64,000 nt of DNA from Sapria himalayana (GCA_029783825.1 JAREIK010001723.1:731977-795976); one strand, 5' to 3'. Counted from the stretch's first letter, positions 1 through 14,229 are shown. Made by a program: numbers and translations. Notes: a model not told the origin generated them from the letters alone.

Positions 1-254
1 TTTGTAACACTGACCCATTATCAGTTTTGGGTCACATCATCATGTTGGTGGACCATGACAATGAGCTAGGAGTCATGTCTGGCCTGGCATGATGCACAAT
101 AGCTTATGGCCTAGCACGACACTAATCATGCCACGAGCAAGCACGACTCAGGTTCATGAACAATTCTTGACCATGTCATGATGGGATTGACACTACTTAA
201 TTGGGTTGTGCCTCATGTTGTGCTCGTGCCACCCCCGTGCACTTTACACCTCTA
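1..254. mobile_element. hAT-type transposon end, cut by the window edge
   Basis: GC-richer than its surroundings, with repeated CATG, GCACGA and GGCC words like the subterminal regions of the hAT elements further along. It ends in ...TTTACACCTCTA, the reverse complement of the TAGAGGTGT-type terminus seen at 25794 and 34339. No coding sequence. The other end lies outside the window. Confidence 0.5.
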
Positions 255-301
255 GACAGCCTGAAAATGAAACAAAAATGTTGTGTCTAGCATAGCATGA
301 C

Positions 302-1390
302 CCAATTTAGAGCCATGACTAGACCAGATGTTGAGACTTTGTTATAACATATAATGATATGGTTAGGTACATCCCAAATTTTGGTTTGATGTTGGTCTCT
401 CATCTAACTCATATGCAAGTTATACAAATATGCAGGTTATACAAGTAATAGAGTTAACATTTAGTTTAGATATCGATCTCGTACAAATTACACACACAAT
501 ATTAGATCAGTCATGATAATTAATAGCTACTCTACAAGCACAATATTAGATCAGTCATGATTTCATATATAGCCTTGTAGTGCTTATGCTCAAACATAAA
601 ATAAATATTGAATAATTGTGGAATGATATTTTGCCATACCAACATACAAGGTGATTATAAACTATTGAGCCTTTTCTACTAATAATTTCCTTATAGTTAT
701 CTCATTGATACTTTATTACCTAGACAATATATTATTTGTTCTCGGAGATCATTCACAAGTCATCTTTTAGACAACTCGTTAATTATATTTAATGATTAAT
801 TCAAATTTGCATTCATATTCTCTAACATCTTGCATCTTTCTCGACGAAAATTAATATGACATTAAAAATATTTATATTTTTAACTTCGTTAGCATAGTGT
901 CCATATAATTAATATATGCTTTCATTCATGTTTTACTAATGACAACCATACGACTAAATGTAACTCGTATGACTATCACTACTATAAGAATAGCATCCAT
1001 CTATACCTATCACGTGACTCATCTGTCACCATCTCCCATAATGATTTTGCTAATTGTCTATGTGAATAATATATTAATTTTGTGAGGTAACAAGTTCTTG
1101 ATTCGAGAAATATCTTCATATACAATTTCAAACTAAAGACCATGATAGACTCAGATATTTTCTTAGATATCTTTTTATATGAAAATATATTATGGTCATA
1201 TAGAAGATATACAGTTGATACTCTAGTAAATATTGGTCTATTGAATTGTGCTTTAACTAATATTTCTACTAATTTCAAAACTAACTTTACTTGTAATATG
1301 ATATCCCCAATTGACTATATAATTTATATGAAAATCATAAGAAAAATTAACTATTTGACTATGACCATATTAGAAATAGTCAGATAGGAA
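302..1390 (+). repeat. AT-rich dispersed repeat, copy 1 (LTR-like)
   Basis: Begins near a GACTTTGTTATAAC block followed by a GTTAGGTRCATCCCAAA block. The same order of blocks (ATAATTGTGGAATGATATTTTGCC, CGGAGATCATTCACAAGTCATC and others, shown here only in part) recurs in the copies near 1402 and 3538. No open reading frame of substance. The class is uncertain; the related sequence ending at 6996 next to a primer-binding-site-like motif suggests LTR debris. Confidence 0.6.
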
Positions 1391-1399
1391 ATTTATAAT

Positions 1400-3090
1400 C
1401 GCGTCTAGACCATATGTCATGACTTTGTTATAACACTTAATTATGTGGTTAGGTGCATCCCAAAAATTAGTTTGATGATGATTTCTCATCTAACATCGTT
1501 CAACAAATATGCAAGTTAGTAATAAAATTAACATTTAATCTAGATATCAATCCCATAAGAATTGCACACACTATATTAAATCAGTCAATGATAATTAACA
1601 GATGCTCTAATAAGTAGGGATAATAAAATTTAAGTCGGAAATCCTAAATTTTAGATATAATTCATATTTTTATCTATGATTAAATTCATAAATAGCCTTG
1701 TTGTAATCATGCTCAATCATAAAATAAAGGCAAGATAATTGTGGAATAATATTTTGCCAAACTAACATATAAAATGATTATAAAGTATTGAGTCTTTTCT
1801 AATAATAATTCACTCCTAGTTATTCTCTTGATTCTTTATCACCGAGACATCATATTATTCATACTCGGAGATCATTCACAAGTCATCATATTTTATACAA
1901 CTCATTAACTATCTTAATGATTACTTCAAATATCCATTCATATTCTCTAATATCTCGTATCTTTCTCGACCAGAATTGATATGATAATAACAATATTTAT
2001 TCTTTTAATTTTGTTAGCGCTACACCCATATAATTAATATATGTTTTCATTCATGTTTTACTGATGAAAACCATATACTAAATGTAACTCGTATGATAAT
2101 CACCACCAAAAGAATAACATTCATCCTTGCATATCACGTGACTTATCTGTCATCATCACTCAGTATGATTTTGCTAATTATCTACATGATTAATATTCTA
2201 ATTATGTGAATTGACGAGTTAGTAATCACTCAATTAAAATAATATCTTCAGATATAGTTTCAAACTAAAAACCTTGATAAACTCATATATATTATTAGAT
2301 ATCTTTTTCTATGAAAATACCCTCTAGTCATAGAAGAGATATATATTTGATATTCTTGTAAAAATTAGTCATTTGAATTGTGTTTTAACAGATTTTTCTA
2401 CTGATTTTGATACTAACTTTACTTATGATATGACATCTCCAATTGACTTTATAACTTATATGAGAATCATAAGATAAATTAACTATCTAACTATAATCAT
2501 ACCTGATATATAACATTCACAATCATATTAATTAACCAAATATTTAAATTTTAGTTGAACAACAGCATGATGCATGAACTAAGAGAAGATCTACGACAAG
2601 ATTTTATACTTTTCTTGGAGACAAACTTATCTTATGAAAAAAATAAAAGATATACAATTATTTCGAGATTCAATATAAAAATAAAATTTAGAATGATAAT
2701 AATAGTTAGTTATTAAATACTTTGCATGATACATATGCTCAAGAAGATCAAATATGCACTCTACTTTCCAATAATTCTTAAGTATGATAATCATGCCGCA
2801 AAGCAAATAGCCTCTAATTTAGAAGATTCAAGATGAGTGCATATTATAAAAATACTAAACAATTCTTTAGTATCTTATGAGTGAACATAGTACATTGAGG
2901 TGAATTACTTCATTCACATATAGAAGAAGATTCAAGATGAGACCGTAACTATACCATATATTCAGAAAATAGAGCAAATAGTAAATATTTTCATGAAAAT
3001 CTTAATGACACATCAACTTACCTTTTTATCTTCCAAATTGAGTGTTATAAACTTATATAAAATAGCTTGATAGGGGGTGTTTGAATTTTT
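1400..3090 (+). repeat. AT-rich dispersed repeat, copy 2 (longest copy)
   Basis: Follows the same block order as the copy at 302, about 1.1 kb away, and continues further right than the other copies. The short segment just before it (CTAGACCATATGTCATG) resembles the hAT-like sequence at the left of the other two copies, so MITE end plus AT-rich repeat seems to have spread as a composite. Confidence 0.55.
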
Positions 3091-3464
3091 TTAACTTTAA
3101 TTTTTTTTATGTTATTTGATGGGAGTAGCTACCTGTGAGATGCTCTAATCATTTTGCTTATTATATAAAGATAATATGTATAATATTTTACATATTGAGT
3201 GTTGATTTTTTAAAAATTAGTCTTTAAATTCTATAAGAATTATAAGAAATATTAGCATACTGATTGTCATCAAATCAAATATAATTTAGACAATCATTAT
3301 AATATTATTTCCTAGATTCTCCATTACATATTCAACTAAAAATAGCTCTTCTCATACTAAGATGTATGAAAAATTTCTTCAAATTTTTTTTAGCGATAAT
3401 AAACATTTTCAATTATCTTGACATTGAAATTGGAGTTGTACACCCACTAAGCAATGAGATTAGA

Positions 3465-4330
3465 TGTGTCAATTGAGCCAGACAGTCCGAGTATAACACG
3501 AAAATATCATGCTTAGCATGACATGATCCAATTAAAAACCATATTAGACCATATATTATAACTTTGTTATAACACCTAATTATATGGTTAGGTGCATCCC
3601 AAAAGTTAATTAGATGATCTCTCATCTAACATAGTTTAGCAAATATATAAGTTATACAAGTAATAAAGTTAACTTTTAGTCCAGACATTAATCCTACATA
3701 TATTATACTTGTAATGTTAGATCATTCAATAATAATTAACTGCTGCTCTAATAAGCACGCTAAATAAAATTCAAGCCGTAAATCCAAGATTCTAGATTTG
3801 ATTCATATTTTTATTAGTAATTCAATTTATAAATAACATTGTAGTAATTATGTTCAATCATAAAACAAATGTTAGATAATTTTTGAATGATATTTTGCCC
3901 TATAGATATATAAGGTATTTATAAACTATTGAATCTTTCCTAATGATAATTTTTTCGTAGTTATCCCCTTGATACTTCATCACCGAGATAATATATTATC
4001 AGTCCTCCGAGATCATTCACAAGTTATCATCTTTTAGGCAACTTATTAACTATCATTAATGATTATTTTAAATATACATTCATATTCTCTAACATCTAGT
4101 ATCTTTCTCAATACAAATTAATATGACAATAAAAATATTTATACTTTTAACTTTGTTAGCAGCATACTCATATAATTAATATATACTTTCCTTTGCATTT
4201 TGCCGAAGACAACAATAAAATCAAATGTATCTTGTATGACTGTCACCACTAAAAGAATAACATTCGTTCATGCCTATCATGTGACTTATATGTCATCGTC
4301 CCCCACAATGACATACGACTCACACACTAA
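3465..4330 (+). repeat. hAT-like end fused to dispersed repeat, copy 3
   Basis: Positions 3465-3545 (TGTCAATTGAGCC, CATGCTTAGCATGACATGATCC) match the left part of the MITE at 42325 in order and wording. From 3538 the sequence is copy 3 of the AT-rich repeat, ending near 4330. No coding potential. Confidence 0.55.
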
Positions 4331-5030
4331 AATAAAAATTTAAAAAGAATATTATATTTATCACTCAATATCAATTGAAGATTAATTCCTGAGACATACA
4401 TAATGGAATAACCTAACAAAATATTTGGATTTTGATTTCGTAAAAACTATATTCTTAACGATTAAACATACCTTAATTTCATGTTTTGGCATGTTGATTT
4501 ATCTCACGTATCATGATTAAAAAAACTATTACTTCCTTACAACAATACATGTGAGTGTTTTTCATGATTTTTATGTCATTGTACACAACTTTAATCATGC
4601 ATGAATTCAATTTTAGTCAAACTAATCTCAATTCCATTTAATTACCAAACTATCAATAACTAACCAATATTATAATAAAACATCATATTGAAGCATTAAA
4701 CTTAATATTCATCATAATAATCATATTACAACATTCCTATATTTTCCTTTTAGTCTAAAATCATTGAAAATAACATACAAAATAAGTGAAGACTAAAAAT
4801 TATTTTTATAGGAATATAAGTGCCTAATTTAAACATTGAGAGAATCTAGAATTCAAAGCCTAAATTTCTCAAAAATTGTTTAATTCTACTTTGATTGGCC
4901 CCTCGGAGGAAAAAAAAATGATTGGCCACCCCCAAAAATGAAATTGTGGAGCCCCTTGGGTCATCTTCCTCATGCCTCTCGTGATTTTAATTAGGCTCTT
5001 TAGGGTTTTCCTTATATACACAAACATCTG
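4331..5030. other. AT-rich spacer, nothing recognised
   Basis: Low-complexity AT-rich sequence without supported genes or clear element ends. Confidence 0.5.
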
Positions 5031-5440
5031 GTGTGGATTTCTTTAATTGCAGGTCATTATACTAAAAAAAATCATAACTTCAATCTTTCAATTTTGAAAC
5101 ACAAAGTCACGACATTAAATATGAGTCATAGCCCTGATCTCTTTCTTTTGCTAAATGGTCATGATGCTACGAAAAATCATGACGACTCATTTAACCTCTA
5201 TAACATAAAGTCACGATATTGAGTATGACCCATAGATTTAAACTTTTTCATTTACTTGATGATCACATTGCTGAAAAAAGTCATGACATCTTATTTAGCT
5301 TTTGTAACACAAATTCATGATATTAGAAAATGATCATGACATGTGCATTTCACTATTATAACCCAAAGTTGTGGTGTTGAAGAATCATCATGACTTTCGC
5401 TCCTCTTTTGAGTCAAGAGTCATAGCACTTTTGTTAGTGG
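5031..5440. repeat. Diverged ~105-bp tandem repeat with CATGAC dyads
   Basis: Phrases of the form ACAYAAAGTCACGAYATT followed by a tAGTATGA/CATAG phrase recur near 5100, 5206 and 5310, with a weaker copy near 5350. Between them are repeated AAAAATCATGAC-type words. Such subterminal repetition is typical of cut-and-paste transposons (CACTA-like would fit), but no terminus with a target duplication was found. The 63-codon open frame here is a by-product of the repeat. Confidence 0.4.
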
Positions 5441-6039
5441 TGACTAAAGTTTGACTCTCTTTAATATTTTGCAGCCATAAGTTATGATGTCAGATCAGCA
5501 TCTTGGTATTGGCTTGAGTATTCTATGATTTACTAAAAGAAAAGTCATTATATTTGAAAGTTTCAATGATTTTTAATACTAGTGAGTTAATTGTATGTTG
5601 TGATATGAAATTAATATCACAAATATAAAGTTATTTCAAACTAGTTAAGTTGTGACTCTAAAAAATCTTTGCATCTAAAAGAATATATTACATAGTGAAA
5701 AAATTATGGCAACAAGTTAGTAGAGACATGAACTGCAAAAATTACTATGACTATGTGTGTAAAGTTTCAACCAAAAATAAATATCAAAACCAATCTATAA
5801 ATACTCAAATATATAATCAAATCATAGTATGTCAGATTTTATGACTTCTATGATTTTTCACTCTCATTTTATTCACCAACTATATCAAGCCATATATTTC
5901 ATACTAAAAACTCTCGATTTCATAATTATTTATTAAAATTCTTTAAAATTAAATTTTTGTAAAATTCTTGCAAATAAATCTCTTTCAAATATTACATATC
6001 ATGAAAATCATACCAAATGATCAATATTACTCCATATTT

Positions 6040-6438
6040 GGCATACCGAACACCAGCTTCATGCTGGCCTACGACATGACTAGAGTCATGCTAGACTAGA
6101 GATCCTAGCCCATGTGCCACAAAATGTGACGTGATAAGGCCCAGCAAGTCGATACATGTGGGTTGATTTTTGCTTAATTATCCAAACCAAGCTAACCTGA
6201 ATCTGGACTAGGCTAGCTTGGAATTAACCTAGGCTAGCCTGGCTAAGCCTGACCCAACTTGTCATGACTTGGAATAAATGTATGCCAATGCACAATATTG
6301 GGTTGCCCATTTTTAGTGTCATGCCAGCACAACACAACCCATGCTAAAGACTATGCCGTATCAAATACAGCATGGTAGCCTAAATGAGCTTAAAACAATG
6401 TGATGAGCAGATCTAGCATGATTTATTTGATACTTCTA
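6040..6438. mobile_element. Non-autonomous hAT-like fragment
   Basis: GC-richer patch full of CATGCTGG, GGCCTA and TCATGCC words, ending in TTTGATACTTCTA, the reverse complement of a TAGAAGTATCAAA-type hAT end. The left end and a target duplication were not found, so it is probably truncated. Confidence 0.45.
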
Positions 6439-6439
6439 A

Positions 6440-6996
6440 TTGAGATGATGTATACTATTAGTTTTTTAACTTTTCTGAGATACAATATTCTCCTAAACAA
6501 ATAAGAGACATGCAATTATTTTAATACTAGCACTGAAATAAAATTCAAGATAATAACAATAATGATTCTTGAGATACTTTGGATCTGAAATCAAATTAAG
6601 AAGAACGAGTATTAATTTTCTCCTATGATTATATACTATTATAGTTATATAGTACCACATATAACTTCTAATATGATATTGCATTAGTGAATGAAACACA
6701 TAAAAGTAAATCATTTTTATTTGTGAAAGAATATTTAAAATGAGACATTTCTCATGCCCAATATTCTCACAACAAATCAAGCAATAGATATTTTACAAAA
6801 TTCTTGAATAAATCATAATTTATGTTTCCTTTCTCTATGTTGCAATTTGCTCATTTATTTTATTTTTATTTTTGTGATGAGTTTAATCAACCTATGGACT
6901 ACCACAATTCATTTTGCCCATTTTATAACAATGTGATTTTATGATATTATTTATTGAGAATTAGTATATTTTTATTTTATGTATTAATTCATAACA
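6440..6996 (+). repeat. LTR-like 3' end
   Basis: Ends ...TTCATAACA and is followed directly by TGGCATCAAAG, two or three changes from the usual tRNA-iMet primer-binding start TGGTATCAGAG. Related sequence without the PBS recurs at 8930-9060 and 11210-11330 (CATTTTGCCAATTTT and following blocks). Confidence 0.4.
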
Positions 6997-7600
6997 TGGC
7001 ATCAAAGTGATACTCAAGAAACAAAATAAACCCTAAGACATGTGTGAGCAAGGTCTAAAAAACCCTAAGCTACTTTGCGACAACAATAAATTGTCCATCC
7101 CTTGTCACACACCTACTATGCAAAATAGAACACAAGGAAACACGCGATTGTATACAACCACTGTTTCAATGGCATATATTTTTCATTGCTAGAATTTTGG
7201 TGATGGTGGAACATTATAAGTACATGGTAGACACAACAAACACACTGTGAAAGGTGCCAGTCAATTGACGATAGGTCAATGGTAGGCAATGGTCAAGCTA
7301 GAAAACACTAAGTTACTTTCACCTTATTCATTTTTTTTGTCATGTTCATTATTTTTCTTTAGAATACTAATATATTTAAGTCTCATTCTGAGGTATTGTC
7401 TTATCCAAAATAATATCATACCATAATGGAAGAGATACAAGCACCATACTAATAGAACTTAATTGAAAATTAGTACACGACCTTTATAGCAATATCTTTT
7501 ATTTATTTGTAGGTGAGTATTCACTATAAAAATAGATACAAATTGAATGATATATATTACTTTAAGGCAAAACATATAACAAAGAAGATTTACTCAGACT
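6997..7600 (+). other. Possible retroelement leader, non-coding
   Basis: Follows the LTR-like end. Richer in CA/TG than the surroundings, with CACACACCTACTATGC and similar phrases, resembling the leader-like patches at 11480, 54726 and 58140. No open frame of note. Confidence 0.3.
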
Positions 7601-9270
7601 CTTGGGATTATTTATCAAGATACTTCATCTCTAGTGGCCAAGATAATCTCTATATGAATGCTTATATCTATTATAATATCTCATAGTTGATGAGTACAAC
7701 TAAACATGAAATTATATTTCTTTATGATTATTTTAAAAAGAATATATATATATCAATCAATCGAGTTTTAAGAAGAATAATCACATACAATTTATAGATA
7801 ATTAAAGATATTATATGACAAAATAATTTTCAAGAACCTAATTTGTAAAATTCTCATAGGTAGTCATCTCACACGTGTGTCAATGATTTTCCATTGTTTT
7901 TTTAGAAAGATAGTAATGACATGGTAATTTGTTTGAAATAAATAATATTTTGATTAAAAAAAATTTGGGAATTATCTAACTCGAGAAATTCCTTCAAGCA
8001 CAATTTCAAATAAAATACCTTAGAGGCTCGGGCAATTTCTTGATATAAAAATTATTTATTTTGTTATATATATTATCTTATCATAGAGAATATATATACT
8101 TGATACTCTATAATTTTAAATTTTTGAGTTGTAATCTAACAAATACTCTTATTTATAAAAGTATCGACCTTATTTTAGATGTGATTCATCTAGTTAACTA
8201 TACTAATCATAAAAGAATCATAGAAAAAATTAAGTATCTAACTATGATCAGATTAAATATAACATATAAAATTAGTATAGTAAGTCATTTCTTAAATTTT
8301 TCTCAACAAATTGACATTGATACAGTTTTTGTGTATACTATGAAAATCCGGGACTTGAGATCTCTTTCAAAAATTATAGGCACTTGCAAGTGATCGAATA
8401 TTTAGAATGAAGGTGAGCACTAACATGTATTGAAAGAATATATTTGATTTTATATTTTTCTAAGAGATATTTTTTATATAAAGAAAGAGATAAATATTTA
8501 TTTTGAGATTAAATATAAAAATATAATTCAGAGCAATAATGATAATTACTTTGATTTACTTTAGATGCGTCACCTAATCAAGGAGATCTGACATCTATTT
8601 TCTTCTCCTACTATTCTTTGATGAGATAGTAAGTCAACGAGGTATATAATATCAAATCTAATATTTCATGAGTGAATGAAATATATAAAGCTGAATTATT
8701 TATTCCTTAGGAAGAAGATCTAACATGAGATAATTATTACAATATATATTAAGATAGCAGAACATCCAGTAGACATCTTTACGAATACCTTAAAAAAACT
8801 TCAACTTACCTTTTTCTTTCAAGCTTTGAATTGTTAACTTTTATGCATCAATTTAATAGGAATGACAATTTGTTTATTTATTATATTTTGTTTTATCTTT
8901 TTATGTTTTTCATAAGATATACCCAACTTGTAAATTGCCCAAATTCATTTTGCCAATTTTTTATAAGAATGTACTTGTTTAATTTTATTTATCGAACAGT
9001 ACTATATCTTTTATTTTCTACATTAATACATAATATTTTAAACTTAATATTCTGCTTCTTTACTCCCCAACTTGAGGATAGTGTTATAGTTGTAGCATAA
9101 TTTCTTTATCTTATCATAATTTGTTATAAATGGGAGCACACGACTTGTGTGCCGCCATAATCCATAATACCCATTATATAAGAGCACACCTTAAGTATTT
9201 ATTTTATGAGAGTTTTTTATTAAAATTATTTTCATTGCAATAATTCTATCAATATTTGTGATCAATAAAA
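7600..9270 (+). repeat. AT-rich dispersed repeat copy, LTR-like
   Basis: Shares with 1203, 2335 and 13895 the block 'tagaggatatatacTTGATACTCT...TTTGA.TTGT.(C/T)TAACA', and with 10820 the block ATGTGTCAYYTRATYWAGG. The open frames here (110 and 89 codons) are AT-rich and match no protein family I know. Confidence 0.45.
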
Positions 9271-9767
9271 GATATAATAATCACCATTGATATGTAGCAA
9301 AGATTTACAAATCATTATGTGAATGGAACTATTCCATTTCTCCCTTCATTGGTGGCCCAACAATTCATCTAGTCCAAAAATAGTTCAAACCCTCCTTGAA
9401 CAACTAATTGGGCTAGCCTTGGCCTGGAAGGGTGATCGACTAATGATCCGTTAGCCAAACTATCAAGACATGCCCAAACACCACCACCTAGTGTCTCATG
9501 AAAAAATTTCAACACATGATTCACTATGCAAATATGTTAGCTAGTTTGAATTATACAAGTATCTTATAGATTTCATTTTTCTGAGGGATATAATAGCATG
9601 GTGATTTTGCTATTTATCTACATTACTATATAAATAATATTTTGATTATATGAGATAATAAATTAGAAATCATTCAACTAAAATAATCCTTCAAATATCT
9701 ACTAATATGAGATAATAATATTTTGATTATATGATTTTAGATGAAAATTCTTATGAGACTCGAGCAT

Positions 9768-10700
9768 TTCCATAGTATAGAAAATACTATTCCACAATGA
9801 GTATCATTCGTTCATAGAGAATATATACACTTAATTATCTTGCAAAGATAGTTTTATTGATACAACTACTAATATTACTTTTGAAGTGACTCTTTCAAAT
9901 AACTCAAAAACTTATAGATGAGTTATAAAAAAAGATTAATTATATGACTATAATCAAAATATATATAATATACACAATCAATATATTTAATATTTTCTTA
10001 TATTTTCTTCAACATATTCACCTGGGCGTATCTTTTTATATGTTGAAATATATGAAGAAGTATATAGAACTTGATACTCTTACATGTATTTTCTTGCCAT
10101 AAAGTATGCTTAGTCCACGAGGAGTATCATCTTTTTATAGATAATATATACACTTAATATTATTGCAGAGATTATTCTTTTAGTTTGTGCTCTAACAAAT
10201 CTTCGATTGATACAATTATTGACTTTATTTTTGATGTGGCCCCTCCAGTTAACTTTATTGCTTATAGATAAATCATATAAAACATTAATTATTTAACTAT
10301 AACTAATATAAATATAATATACATAATTAGTATATTATATTAATTTCATATATTTCAACAAGTTTATCCTGACACAACTTTTCGCATATTGAAGTATGAA
10401 TAAATTTACAAAACTTGGTACTTTTACTAGTATTTTCTTGATATAGAGGATGCTTATTCCACAAGTGATATCATCCTTTCACTGAAGCGATACACACTTG
10501 ATAGTTTTATAAAAGTTGAACTTTTGAATTGTGTTACAACAGACAATCTTATTGATATAACTATTAACTTTACTTTTGATGTAACATCTCTAATTAACTC
10601 TACTGCTTATAGATAAATCATAGAACAGAATTAACTATCTGATAATAAATAAATAAAATATATCATACACAATCATATATTAAATAGTTTCCTATATTCT
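9768..10700 (+). repeat. Local tandem repeat, three ~320-340-bp units
   Basis: A block 'TATTTTCTTGATATAGAGGA-TGCTTATTCCACAAG...' followed by 'GAATATATACACTTAAT' occurs with units at about 9782, 10099 and 10440, spacing 317 and 341 bp. It is a segment of the surrounding dispersed repeat that was locally multiplied. Non-coding. Confidence 0.5.
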
Positions 10701-11051
10701 CATCGGTATATTCACTTTGACTAAAAAATTTTCACGTATTGAGATAGATATATTATTCTTTCGAGATGAAGTACAAAAGTAGAATTCAGAGCAATAATTA
10801 TTATTATTTATAAATTATTTCAGATGTGTCATTTGATTTAGGAAATATGATATTTACTTTCTTCCCATACTATTTTTTATTAGTACAAAAGTAAATATCT
10901 CGGTATAATTTATAGAAATTCAAGAAATATTAGTCTTAAATATAAAATTCATGAGCTTACAAAATATATAAAGATAAATTATTTTCTTAAAAAAAATTCA
11001 AGATGAGACTATTCTACAATATATATTAAGATTGTAAAATAAACAACAAAC

Positions 11052-11480
11052 ATGTTCACAAATGTCTTGGAGAAACTAACTTATTTTCTTTATTTCAAAT
11101 TTTATGTTGTTGTACATACCAATTTTACTAGGGGTATTAGAGTCTACTTATTTCTTTTATTTTTTCAGTTTTCTTTATATTTTTATGAGAGTATGCAATC
11201 TTCGGGCCGCCCCAATTTGTTTTGCCAATTTTAAAAGGTCATGCTTGTATCAAATCATTCATCAAATATTATTATATATTTTTTTCCCATTAATTAGTAA
11301 CTCTATACTTCTATTCTAAATCTTTACTCAAGCTTAATTAGTGTATTAAAATTTTAGCAAATTTTTTCCTTTTTTTATCATATTTTGTTATGAATTAGAA
11401 CACCCGACTTGTGGGCTATTAAATTCATTGTTATGGTTTTTCATTAATATTATTTTTGTTGTGGTTTTTGCATGTTTGAT
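11052..11480 (+). repeat. LTR-like repeat end, diverged copy
   Basis: Contains CCAATTTGTTTTGCCAATTT and CACCCGACTTGTGGGC phrases, aligned with 8930-9160 and partly with 6900. The overlapping open frames are shadows of this repeat. Confidence 0.4.
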
Positions 11481-11800
11481 GTATAATATGTATTAGCGTG
11501 ATATGTGCATATGTGGGTATGGATTTACGATCTCTAGGAGCACACGAGACAATCTAGCTAAAAAAAAATGTGCAAACAACATGAACACACAATGGTCATA
11601 TAAGAGCATGAGAAGGAGCACACAATGGTGACCATGAAGACACACACCAAATGACAATAGTAAGCATGTTGCATGCATCATTAGCAGGAAGGGACAAGCA
11701 GGGTTGGTGGAGCATGGTGGTGCTGCAAAATGCATGACACAATTGAATCTTTTTTTGCAAACAATAATTTGTGCATAGTGCTGGTGGATCTTTGACTACA
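11481..11800. other. CA/TG-rich non-coding patch
   Basis: Enriched in GCACAC, CATGCA and GTGGTG words. Composition matches patches at 39600, 58140 and 62700 that sit next to primer-binding-site-like motifs, so it is probably retroelement leader or internal sequence. The minus-strand 80-codon frame is not convincing as a gene. Confidence 0.3.
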
Positions 11801-14229
11801 AATCATGATTTGTGCATGGCAGTGCACAATGGCTCACACTGGTAGACAATGATAGAATGCTCGTAGACATCAACATTTCTGGATAGAGAACCCCTAAATA
11901 AAATTCTGACAATTTTGTAAAAATGAAATAAAATTGAAAAAAATGTCAAGTGTAATTGCTTTTTATAATTTTTTATGGCACAATATGAATTATCGAAGCA
12001 AAAATAACTAAGAGTTCTAGTTGAGTGTTGCATAATAAAATATCACACCAAAAATAATTATTGGATATTATTTTTGAAGATGAAATTGAGAGTATTACAC
12101 AATTATAAAAAAGATAAATCAAATATAAAAGTTGCCTAATGGTCCTCAGAAAAACTATCTACAATGACACTTACTAAAGAGGAATATATAAAAGTTCTCT
12201 CTCAAAAAAACATTATATCATTCCATTCTTTTAGGTATTACTATTTGTTTTACTTGCACTCTTACTTTAGACTCTTGCATCACAAACATAAGTTCTTCTT
12301 GTCACATAACAAATTATTATTATTTTTATTCTCTATATTCGTTTCTTACTCTAAAATTATTCAAAAGTCTTTATATATGTTAGTATCAAACTTAGTTTTT
12401 TGTTACTTCCACGTATCTTTCTTATTCCTAACCATCTTGTTATTTTATTACAGGTGAATTAACTTTATTTTTTTTATCTATTATAATTTATCTGTATGAT
12501 CGAAAGACTAAAAAAAAACATTTGAGATTAAGCATATTTGATTATATGGTATCTTTTCGATGATAAAAATTTCTTCTAGACATTTGAGTATTTTCAACTC
12601 GGCACTTATATATTCTCAGCTTGATCATTTATCACTATCCAAGTCAAAAATATTTTACCTTAGTATTAAATAAATTTCAACCTTAGAGTTATGAGATGTC
12701 AATAAAGAAAACTTATCAAAGCTTTTTATTCTATGATTCAATTTAGTTGAATAAGAACTCATTTGATCTTATACACTCAGACATATAGAAACATAGTAGA
12801 AATGTGATTAAAGAGAATTTAGATATCTTATCACTTTTATTGATATGTCCATAAAATATATATAAATATATCTCTTTCATGATAAATCATAAGTTTTTTT
12901 TATTTTTCAAAATTTTCACAAAATAATTAAAATTTAATTTGATTTGAATATTTAAAAAATATAAAATATAAAATATATTAAAATATACATCAGATCGATT
13001 TAATATTTATGATATTAATTCTGTAATTATACTTCATACTTCATATATTAGCACACCCCAATAGAACAAAGTAATTGAATGAAAAAAATAAACATCTTAT
13101 TGAGAAATTAATTTACATCATCAAGCAGATATGCTCTTCTATCATTTCTCAGCACATACTCTTTAATAAGTATTCTTCATCAGAAATTAATAAAATTTTA
13201 ATAAGTATAAATATTATTTTTTTTATTCATGACTCATTTTTTATAAGACTGGGAAAAGTATTAAACCAGATATTGCATCTAGAACTATTACCTTTCTCTT
13301 TTACCTATAATTTTACCTAGACCACTAATTATATAGAGAATCATTCATCGATTGTATTTAATCAAGTCGATACTCAATAAGATGTTACTCTCATAAAATA
13401 ATTATATCTACCAATAAATTTAAATCATATTAAATACCAAATGATATGATAGTACATTAGTATGCACTGGTACAACCTCATATTGAGTAGACAATTAAAA
13501 GAGTTGACCACCCAAGACATATAGCCTATACCAAAAAAGACAGACACACTAAACCTTCTTATACCAAAGACGAGTCTATCAAGGTATTATGTAGTCAATC
13601 TTTCTAATCTCGACCTTTTGATTGCCATCCGAAGGAATAGATAAATTATACTCAAAAGTGTGTCACAAGCGTGTCACTAATTTTCTCTATTCTTCTAGAT
13701 GGATCCCCACGATAAAATAAGTTTACTGATTATCTATATTAATAATATTACGAAAAATTACAAGTTGAGAATTAACTAACTCAAAGAATTCCTTCAAATC
13801 AGACACAGTTTCAGAAAAAATATTTTATGAGACTCAAATAGTTCTTCGAAATAGACGTGACTTATTGGATGAGTAGTAACATCTCATCAAGGAGAAAACA
13901 TACATTTGATACTCTTACAAAAGTTGATCCTTTGAGTTATGCACTTGCTTCAACTTAACTCCTATTAATTCATCTTGAAGCAACTCTTCACATATTAAGG
14001 TATATGAAGAAATCTTCAAGATTTAAGATATTTTTTTTTAAAAATCACGGACACTTACAGTTAGCCGGATTATTCAAATTCAAGTTGAACAATAATATGC
14101 ACAGAAAAGAGATCTACAATATGATCTTTAACTTTTCTTACAAGAAACATAGTCTCCAAAGGGTAAAAATAAAAATAACTCGTTATAATGATAATTAATT
14201 GTGTAATATTTTAGATGTAATATTTACTC
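11801..14229. other. AT-rich spacer with one more dispersed-repeat copy
   Basis: Mostly AT-rich sequence without supported genes. Around 13770-13960 it repeats the family's 'AATTCCTTCAAR...ACATTTGATACTCTTACAAAAG' blocks. The open frames of 64-97 codons are not family members I recognise. Confidence 0.4.

Noticed and set aside
1142..1387. 81-codon + frame and 98-codon - frame in the left repeat block
   Set aside because: They overlap on opposite strands in a repeat whose other copies (1402, 3538) do not keep them open.
6493..6780. 95-codon minus-strand frame
   Set aside because: Falls in LTR-like repeat sequence, with no family resemblance.
8061..8393. 110-codon frame as a gene
   Set aside because: AT-rich codons without recognisable domain, lying within a dispersed repeat whose related copies are interrupted.
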